Shown here: in pieces, positions 57,301 to 64,000 of the stretch
Layout of the letters: each line of letters opens with the position of its first letter
How positions within the stretch are numbered: the stretch's first letter is position 1
Assembly (NCBI GenBank): GCA_030340625.1
Contig: JAOPHQ010006615.1
Location: 7,501-71,500, forward strand
DNA: 64,000 nt
Origin: Merluccius polli
Taxonomy: Eukaryota > Chordata > Actinopteri > Gadiformes > Merlucciidae
Direction: 5' to 3'
Translations under genes and position numbers: made by a program
The notes under the pieces: generated by a model
Seen by the model: the letters and a program-made list of their open reading frames with translations, nothing else
What the model was told of the DNA's origin: nothing
The model's database searches: none

Positions 57301-60300
57301 TAACAGAAAGCAAAGTGCTCTGCAGTTAATGAGCCAGGCTTGAACATTTTAAAATCTAGAGTTATTATGAACTATATTCACTGTTAAACATTTGTCAACA
57401 TGCCCTTTAAGCATTGATTACTCCTGTAAACCAGGTCATATATTTAATGAACAACACAACATGTCAACCCTCTGGTAGTTTCTGATTACTGGAATATGAG
57501 GGCTGTCAGCATGAAACAGCTCATTGCACAAATAAAATTCAGAATAGTGTATATACATATAATGCTCAGGTATTTTTGCTTTAGTTAATGTATCAAAAAA
57601 ATTAATTTCCCTCATCAATACTGACTGATTTGTCACAGTAGGTCAAGTAACTACAATATTTATTCATAATAATTAGCTTTTAGCAACTTGGGAGAGCAAA
57701 CTGGTTTGGGTAATTTTTTTTTAAACTCAAGCCTCTCCCATTAACATGATATAAAAGATGCAAGATACTAGTTTTGGACTGACACATTCTTTCATTACCT
57801 ATTACAATGTCAAATCAGGGTGCGTACATTTAGACGCCAAGAAGAGTAACTAAAGACTGGCCTAAACACTCAGTCACACTTGCAAAGGTGTGTTGCAAGG
57901 TGTGACAGCTGACTGATCAATTCATAGCTAGCTTGCATGAACGATCACTCTACAACAGCCAGTCTACTCATTACTATATTTATATTCTCTCATCACTAAT
58001 GTTTGCTTTGAAACACAGGGGAATGCATAATAACTCTTTAGTGGCATGCCTAATTATGCCTCCAACAATATCCAATGCCCTCATCTAAAAAGCAAGCTAA
58101 ATATGTACACTGTGTGGGTAATAAATACACATTTTGTAACAAAAGCTATTTTTTATTTGATGCAACAGAAAGGCAGCGTTCAAAGTGACAGCCCAATTCA
58201 GACAAAAAGAGAATGTGCACTTGGTCATCAGGTTCAGTTGTGCACCCAATACACTAAACCAAACAAAGGGTTAACAAATAAAACCACACTCTGGATATAA
58301 CAAAGATCATGCAACATGGCCTACTATGCTTATATCAACATTTACATTAAATTGCTCTCTGGGGTGTATAATGAAGTGGATATAGTTTTGAACGTTTAAA
58401 TGTTTAGTTGCACAAAACTTGCATCACAGGTTATATACATCTCTGCTTATGTCATAATTTCAGCACAAATACAACTATTTACTGCAATGTTGTAAAGCTA
58501 TCTTTAAGAATCAAAATAAATTATCATTGTGAATAAGGTGGCCATTATACACAGAGAGCAACTTGATGTGAATTGTTGCAATATTAAACAACAATTTCTA
58601 TGATTTTTCTAAATGTTACATTTTCAGGGGAACACCACCAAAACATGCTAACTCTAGTTATCTATATGTTTTTTGGAAAAATACAATTATTTGGACATCT
58701 CGCCCAGTGTTGTTAAATATTGAACAATCAATGTTATGGACTGGCCCCAAATTTGGGAATAAATGGCTATTTGCTTGCTGAGACGATTAATGTAATCCAG
58801 ATTTTGAACCATGTGATCATCAAAGGATAGAAAGCCTATTGAGCCAGATACTTAATATTCTAGCCAATGGTCAAATCTAAGTGCCTGTAGCTGCCACCAA
58901 ATGTGACAATTTAAATATATTTAAGGTTATCAAGACAACTGGGTCATACATAAGGGACCATATGACCTCCCTTAATTATCATCATAGAAACGGAATAACT
59001 ACATAGCATAGAGGTGTCAGACATGCACTTCACTTCAGATTTGGTGGTGGTCCCTTGCAAAAGGTGTAAGTTAAGATGTTAGGTAGTAATAGCAGAGAAG
59101 AGGACAGAGAAGAGGGTTGCAATAGGACTTACTCAGCCTCCGCTCCCTGCATCAAGAGAGCCCTGACACACTCCAGACTGCCCGCACGGGCAGCCTTGTG
59201 GATGGGGGCCTCACCCACATAGTCCTGAGTGGAGGGAGATCCACATTATGCAAAGGAACAGATGCAGTGTCCAACACCCAAAAAACTACACATGAGAATG
59301 AATTTATTAGGGCTGCAGTGATTAGTCTTTTGATCAGCAAACATTTGCTGCTTGATTACTGCAGAAATTCAAATGTTTGGTTCATGGACCATTATACAAT
59401 AAATACTTTTTCTTGGCCGCTTGTCAAGATAAAGCAAGCAAATTTGGACTTTGGACTCTGGTAACTGCATTTGCTATAATTTATAACATATTCTAGAATA
59501 AATGATTAATCGAAAAAATGATTGTTAGATTAATCAACTATGAAAATAATCTTTAGTTACAGCCCTACAATGAATATATATCTGAAAAGAGATGTTTGCA
59601 TTATTATTCTACATTTGTGGCATCTACCATTCCTCCCAAGTTTTCATGTTATTGCCAAGATCAAATGCAGAACGGAGGGAAGAAGACGGAGGGTGTGAGT
59701 GTAAACTTTACACCCAGCCGTTAACCGCCACCCACTCACATAAACATGGACTTGACTAAAGACGGGTGGGGTGGGTGGGTGGGGATTTCAAGGAATTTTA
59801 AAGCCGTTGAAGCACAGAGATTTCCAACAGTCTGGATGCCGTCTGTTAAACCGCCAAAATGTAGGTCATATGAAAATGCTGCACTTAAAAGTACATGCGG
59901 CTACATCTTTACAGATCCAGGAGATCTTGAAACCTAAAATGTCTAATGATCTCAAGTAAATACATGCTGAATAATACAATAGACATACAGACACACACAT
60001 CATGTTTATTACAGAACTGCAAGTCAACGATGACTTACTAGACAAGACACCATTATGTAACCGTGACCTACTAATCTACACTCACAGTGGTGCAGTGGAA
60101 CATGACATGTAGTACTGTCTGTGAACTTTAAAAGGAAAATACACATCACAGAGACAGAGGAAAAGGCCGGGATTATTTAACCCAGACAAATGCATCGTCT
60201 TGGATTTCGGATATTGTAATATGGCATAAGTGCTTTTTCTAAGTGAATTTTCCTGGTTTTAAAGGCTGCATTACACTAGAGTGATAAAAATAAATACTTT

Positions 60301-61205
60301 TCATATTTCAAGTATTTAATTCACACAGGAGTATACAAAAATAAGCTTTACCATGTGGTTATTTTATATAGACTATTTATTGAATTACCAGAAAACATGT
60401 TATACATCATTATGGAGATATTAAATGATCGGGATAGAAGATTTTGACCATACCTAATGCCAACATCAGAGTCTGGAGGCAGTTTGGGAGGAAGAGTGGG
60501 TCAAAAAGGGAGCATGGGTCATGACCCATAGATAGTAAGGATGATCCGTTTGATCAGATCAGCACTGAGCTCCCGACATTTGTACTGGCGGCTGCCCCTT
60601 CCCTAATGCTTCAACAGGACCAGTGGCTCAGTAACGTTGGTGTTTTTAAAACAAGAGTCTTCATTGTAGAGGATTACTTAACAAAGGGCTGGGCAATAAT
60701 TCAATATTATCGTTTACTGTCTTTGAATGGTATTGTATTGTCATGAAACAAAGATATATCGTGATGCCGGTTTTTTTAATCAAATATGAGGTTTAAACCG
60801 TCAGTGAGAAAGGAAAACTAGGTTTTAGTCCAATGCCATACTTTGCATTTCCATATACCTCAATGTAATGAGCTTGTCTAATTTAATGTTTTTTTATCCT
60901 CTATAGAAAATCATTCCTGCTCGATTGTTCTTTCCCGCCACTTGGTACGAAGGCACTGTAGTCGTGTTACATTGCTGATTAAACTGCACATGAGGACGCC
61001 GTGTTGCATGTGGTGTGAAGGTGTGAGGTGGGGTCTCACTGCCATACCTGTCTTTTTATATCTGCCCCGGTTTGCAGTAACCATAACAGGCAGTCGGGGT
61101 GGCCCCCAAAGGCAGCGATGTGGGTGGGCGTCTGGGCGAACCTGGAGGTCACCGCGTTCACACCGCAGCCCACCTGCACCAGACGCATCACGCACTCCAG
61201 CTGCA

Positions 61206-61245
<40 letters not shown>

Positions 61246-61927
61246 AGACGATTAGTAACAGCTCACACAACAGTTTGTAAATCGTTTATTTTGAATCGTT
61301 TATTTACTTTAGCATAAAACAATGATATGCTGCTAAAATCTCAGCGGCAAGTCGTGTGTAGTACATGCGTTATCATTTTGGATTGAACAAATCCCTTGCA
61401 AGTGTAAACATATGGGAATACATCTCAGACTCAGACTCGGATGCAGGCCCAGATCATAAATCATAAATCATGTTTGGACTCGCTGGCGCACTTATCGCTT
61501 AGGCGGCGGTCAGGTTCCCGCCAGGACGCAGACAGGAACCCGGTGCCGTTAATGTTTAACCGAGAGAGAGAGAGAGCCGTTAAGAGGAGACGGCAATGAA
61601 TGAATACCGTCCGCCAGGAGACCGGACCAGACCGGACCCCCCCCAAGCTACAAGACCACAGACCACACGGCCACTGATCTCAACGACGTAAAAAAACAAC
61701 AACAACCCGTTAACAGAGGAAACCCCCCTCCACCACCACCACCACCTCCATCAACACACACACACACACACACACACACAACGAACAACCGTGTGTGTGT
61801 AGTCGTGCTCCCAGCGTTGGCCATGACGACGACGACCACAGCAGCCAGACCATAATAAGCCGCCAGACCATAATAATACCAACGCGGGTTTTTCTTCTTC
61901 CTCCTTTTTGTTCCCCCACATTTTCCT

Positions 61928-61958
<31 letters not shown>

Positions 61959-62242
61959 GGTGTTTCCCCCCACACACACATACACACCAACCGACATTAG
62001 CGGCCATGACGAAGGCTACCATGACGACGCTACGGTACCTTTCCGAAGTGCGCGGCCCAGTGTATGGGCGTCCAGCCGTAGAAGGAGTCCTCCGCGGCCA
62101 GGGCCGCGCCGCCGCCGCCGCAGCCCCGCAGCAGGGCGCACAGGGCGGCCACGTCCCCGTCGCGGCACGCCCGGTGGAGCGGGAAGCGGTGGCTCAGCAC
62201 CTCCTCGCTGGAGAAGCCGGACGACTCGGTGCCCACCGACAT
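48133..62242 (-). CDS. ankrd10: Ankyrin repeat domain protein 10
   Basis: Exons in transcript order: 62039-62242, 61048-61200, 59133-59224, 50641-50915, then 49852-49953 spliced to 48133-48371. This gives 354 residues. An alternative form ends in a longer exon 49670-49953 (335 residues). The start MSVGTESSGFSSEEVLSHRF precedes ankyrin repeats (PLHRACRDGDVAALCALL; GWTPIHWAAHFGKLECVMRL; QTPTHIAAFGGHPDCLLWLL; EAPIHKAARAGSLECVRALL; DLRNASGLTAADLAHAQGF). A low-complexity region with NRKRSFDG and IKKPRT basic motifs follows. The C-terminus SVKAEQFYDHAFFSTMLLYN parallels human ANKRD10. The biochemical role is poorly known; scaffold or nuclear regulator is inferred. All junctions keep frame. Confidence 0.93.
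48372..49669 (-). other. ankrd10 last intron / alternative 3' UTR
   Basis: AT-rich sequence with no exon or recognisable repeat. If the long exon 5 form is used, its 3' UTR starts here. Confidence 0.5.
49670..49953 (-). CDS. ankrd10: ankrd10 exon 5 with alternative donor or terminal stop
   Basis: From acceptor TTTTCAG the exon reads GFGGPPGLLNGNGPLGG onward. A donor at 49851-49850 (CTCAG then GTGGGC) after EEATATS is in phase 1 and joins exon 48133-48371. Without that splice the frame stays open for 60 more residues (including PAPKELEIITVTSMQIPC) to a TAA at 49670-49672. The read-through part looks like coding sequence. Confidence 0.7.
50300..50623. mobile_element. Small hAT-like MITE, family R3, copy 2 (complete)
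   Basis: It runs from TAGGGCTGCAACTAACCATT to ATCGTTGCAGACCTA, ends that are inverted repeats, with internal ATTAATCGATT motifs. It starts only about 16 bases after the ankrd10 exon 4 donor (in transcript direction). It is about 85 percent similar by eye to copy 1. Confidence 0.82.
50916..59132 (-). other. Large ankrd10 intron 3 (8.2 kb)
   Basis: Mostly AT-rich, unique-looking sequence. It contains a (CA)n at 51059-51086, a broken open-frame patch at 51300-51790 of unknown origin, a decayed Tc1-like element at 54706-55697 and a short (TA)n after it. No supported exon was found. Confidence 0.6.
54706..55697. mobile_element. Decayed Tc1-like transposon with both ends
   Basis: The ends CAGTGCATTAGGGAAGTATT and AATACTTCCTGAAAGCACTG are inverted repeats of a common fish Tc1 group. 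The interior keeps transposase-like codons in scattered frames (around 55020-55260: VFTHHLVTNHPCSE, LHALGMFF) with many stops. 992 bases long, inactive. Confidence 0.82.
59225..61047 (-). other. ankrd10 intron 2
   Basis: Contains the R3 element at 59308-59577 and a MITE-like stretch at 60687-60870 (GGGCTGGGCAATAATTCAAT). The rest is AT-rich without recognised features. Confidence 0.55.
59308..59577. mobile_element. Small hAT-like MITE, family R3, copy 3 (inverted)
   Basis: The ends TAGGGCTGCAGTGATTAGTC and AAATAATCTTTAGTTACAG followed by CCCTA are inverted repeats. The interior is the reverse complement of copies 1 and 2 (CAAATGTTTGGTTCATGGAC). It lies about 83 bases upstream of the ankrd10 exon 3 acceptor. 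Confidence 0.82.
61201..62038 (-). other. ankrd10 intron 1
   Basis: A short intron with CA microsatellites at 61211-61242, 61755-61779 and 61931-61958, a GA run near 61563, and C-rich and CCA-repeat tracts. No exon. Confidence 0.6.
61211..61242 (-). repeat. (TG)n next to the ankrd10 exon 2 acceptor
   Basis: In the sense of ankrd10, about 16 TG units run into TCCCTTGCAG, the 3' splice site of exon 61048-61200. The pyrimidine tract is therefore only about six bases long. Confidence 0.9.
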
Positions 62243-62740
62243 TGTAACCCCCGGAAAACAAACACGACGACGACGGCAGCGAAACGGGCTCGGCTCGGTT
62301 CGGTTCGGGGGGGTTGGACCGATAGTATTTTTCCCCAAGTCGTTAAGTTGTTTGTTTCAAAAAACAAACAAGGAGGTGAGATACCCAGACCCGCCGCCGC
62401 CGCCTCGACGTTGATGTCTGCGACTGCGTGCTTCTGCCTGACAACGCGCGGGGAGGAGGAGGAGCGGGAAGGAGGAGGAGGTGAAACTTGAGGAGCGCGG
62501 AGGGGAGCCGCAAAGTGTGGAGTGCGGAGTGGAGTCGGTGTGGAGAGGAGGAGCGGGTCGGACCCGGTGTTGGTGGGTCGAGGTCCGGTTCCCACTATGC
62601 CCACGACGAGACGGCAGAGATAAACGTACAGCTAAGCGCTAAGTATAGCGGTGGATCAGGGCCGTTTTGGACTATTTGCGTTAGAAGCGACTGCAGTGGA
62701 TGGGCCCCATAACCACCAGGGGGCCCCCCTCCAAAACTGT
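62243..62740 (-). promoter_or_regulatory. ankrd10: CpG-rich ankrd10 promoter region
   Basis: Immediately upstream of the ankrd10 start codon the sequence is rich in CpG, GGA and CGG motifs over about 400 bases, as in a CpG-island promoter. No TATA box is seen. Confidence 0.55.
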
Positions 62741-62748
62741 AATATATT

Positions 62749-63230
62749 ACGGCTGTCAATCGATTAAAATATTTAACTCGATTAATCGCATGATTGATCA
62801 TAGTTAATCATGATTAATCACGATTAACTATGATCTATGAGGTAATACTCTTTTCAACATGAGAATAGACAAATGCTTGCTTTATGCAAAAAAAGCATGT
62901 TTATTTATTGTTACAATGAGAAATACTCTCAGTTAAAGTAACTAACGTGCAAACTGCATAGTAATGTTTACTAACACAGTAGTGTGTTGAACTTCACATT
63001 TGATCTATTCCTCCTCATTTTGTGCAGCCATTTAACACAAAAGAATGCCCCTCAATGCATTGCATTGCAATTTGCATCAAATTCAAAACAAACAGGGTGA
63101 TGCACAAAATAACTTAAAATAACAAGAAAATAATAATTTAAAATAAATAAAGTGTTTGCGGCTTGTAGAGTTGTCCAGCTGTTTCCCTTTTAAATTATCC
63201 AGCGTGGTTTGCTTCATGCGAGGGGGCGCC
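62749..63230. mobile_element. hAT-type element fragment
   Basis: It begins ACGGCTGTCAATCGATTAAA with stacked ATTAATCATGATTAATC palindromes, a signature end of a common fish hAT-derived repeat. No intact frame. The other end is unclear and the sequence passes into another repeat at about 63230 (GGTGGACTGGCCATCGGGCA). Confidence 0.65.
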
Positions 63231-63362
63231 GGGCAGGGGTGGACTGGCCATCGGGCATACTGGGCAATTGCCCGGTATGCCCGGCACATCTTTGGGCCGG
63301 CCCAGGACTGTCATAAAAAAAAGAAGTAATTTGTCCTAACCGGAGGCGGTGTGTTACGATCG

Positions 63363-63444
63363 CCCCCCCCCCCCCCCCCCCCCCCGTCAGTCGTCGGACC
63401 GGGGTGTGTGACGATCGCGCACGCGACCCCCCCCCCCCCCCCCC
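63363..63444. repeat. Poly-C tracts
   Basis: Two long C homopolymers (about 63363-63385 and 63427-63444) flank GTCAGTCGTCGGACC. Homopolymers of this length are error-prone in sequencing. Confidence 0.85.
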
Positions 63445-63506
63445 GCCCCATTTTTTATCCACGGGGATAAAAAAAAAACTACAACCACAGGGGTTGTAGT
63501 TCAGCC

Positions 63507-63941
63507 CGTTCTCATCCCAACTCGTAATATACTGACGATTTGTCACGCCCCTAGACGTCTGACATTGACGCAAAAGGTACCCTCCGCGTCTGAAACGATC
63601 TGGGTTCTCATAAACCCGTTCGCGGTGGTAAGAGACGAGCAGAGTCTACAGCGTCCATTCACTCCAATAATAACCCGGTCACGGTGATAGATTATGCTAA
63701 CCCTAACAAATATTGTCAACGATATCGCTCTCCTAATTTATAAAATATGGAATATAATGCACACTAACACTAACCATAACCCTTTTTGGAGTGAATTGTT
63801 TCACAGTAGACTGCGGACGCTGTAGACTCTGCTCTGCAAGCGGACGCTGTAGACTCTGCTCGTCTCTTACCAACGCGAACGGGACGCGGACGTCTAGGGG
63901 CGTGACAAATCGTCGATATATTACGAGTTGGGATGAGAACG
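63507..63941. mobile_element. Foldback element with long inverted arms
   Basis: The left arm 63507-63669 and right arm 63785-63941 are near-complementary: CGTTCTCATCCCAACTCGTA opposite TACGAGTTGGGATGAGAACG, then TTTGTCACGCCCCTAGACGT and AAGAGACGAGCAGAGTCTAC with their mirrors. The loop is AT-rich. The left arm has about 45 extra bases in its middle; the right arm has a 27-base local duplication (CGGACGCTGTAGACTCTGCT). Non-coding. Confidence 0.85.
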
Positions 63942-64000
63942 TGTTGTGTAGTTTGTTTGCGGCATCGACCTCGTGTGCATTGCTTCCTGATTTCCCGAGC

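Overview
The window is vertebrate DNA, almost certainly from a ray-finned (teleost) fish. It has multi-exon genes with GT-AG introns, long CA/GT microsatellites, and many fish-type transposon remnants (hAT, Tc1, L2-like LINE, short TIR elements). Gene order matches the block known in human as 13q34: COL4A2 - RAB20 - NAXD - ING1 - ANKRD10. All exon structures below were built by hand from reading frame, splice consensus and recalled family sequences. They were not checked against transcripts.

Layout: (1) 1-20938, + strand: the last 41 coding exons of col4a2 (type IV collagen alpha 2), about 1,517 residues, entering the window after its N-terminus; introns carry hAT, L2-like and small TIR elements. 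(2) 22748-26052, - strand: rab20, two coding exons, with an apparent 1-base insertion in exon 2. (3) 27139-39329, + strand: naxd (ATP-dependent NAD(P)HX dehydratase). It has two phase-compatible alternative first exons, one mitochondrial-looking and one with a membrane-spanning N-terminus, and nine shared exons. (4) 28243-29557, + strand: a Myb/SANT-like (trihelix-type) gene nested inside the first intron of naxd. (5) 41814-43363, + strand: ing1. (6) 44723-47031, - strand: ube2a, complete in six exons encoding 152 residues. (7) 48133-62242, - strand: ankrd10, with two possible C-termini.

The genes do not form an operon or pathway; they are neighbours in a conserved vertebrate block. col4a2 makes basement-membrane collagen, rab20 is a vesicle-traffic GTPase, naxd repairs damaged NAD(P)H, ing1 is a PHD-finger chromatin reader, ube2a is a ubiquitin-conjugating enzyme acting on chromatin and DNA damage tolerance, and ankrd10 is an ankyrin-repeat protein. 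rab20 and naxd are head-to-head about 1.1 kb apart. ing1 and ube2a are tail-to-tail.

The most notable points are the naxd dual first exons with a nested gene and an overlapping upstream ORF; a GC-AG intron in naxd; a col4a2 donor site embedded in a long (GT)n; a TG repeat beside the ankrd10 exon 2 acceptor; the rab20 frameshift; two ankrd10 C-termini; and a three-layer nested transposon filling naxd intron 7. I did not find a wholly new kind of system; the rest looks like ordinary fish genome sequence.
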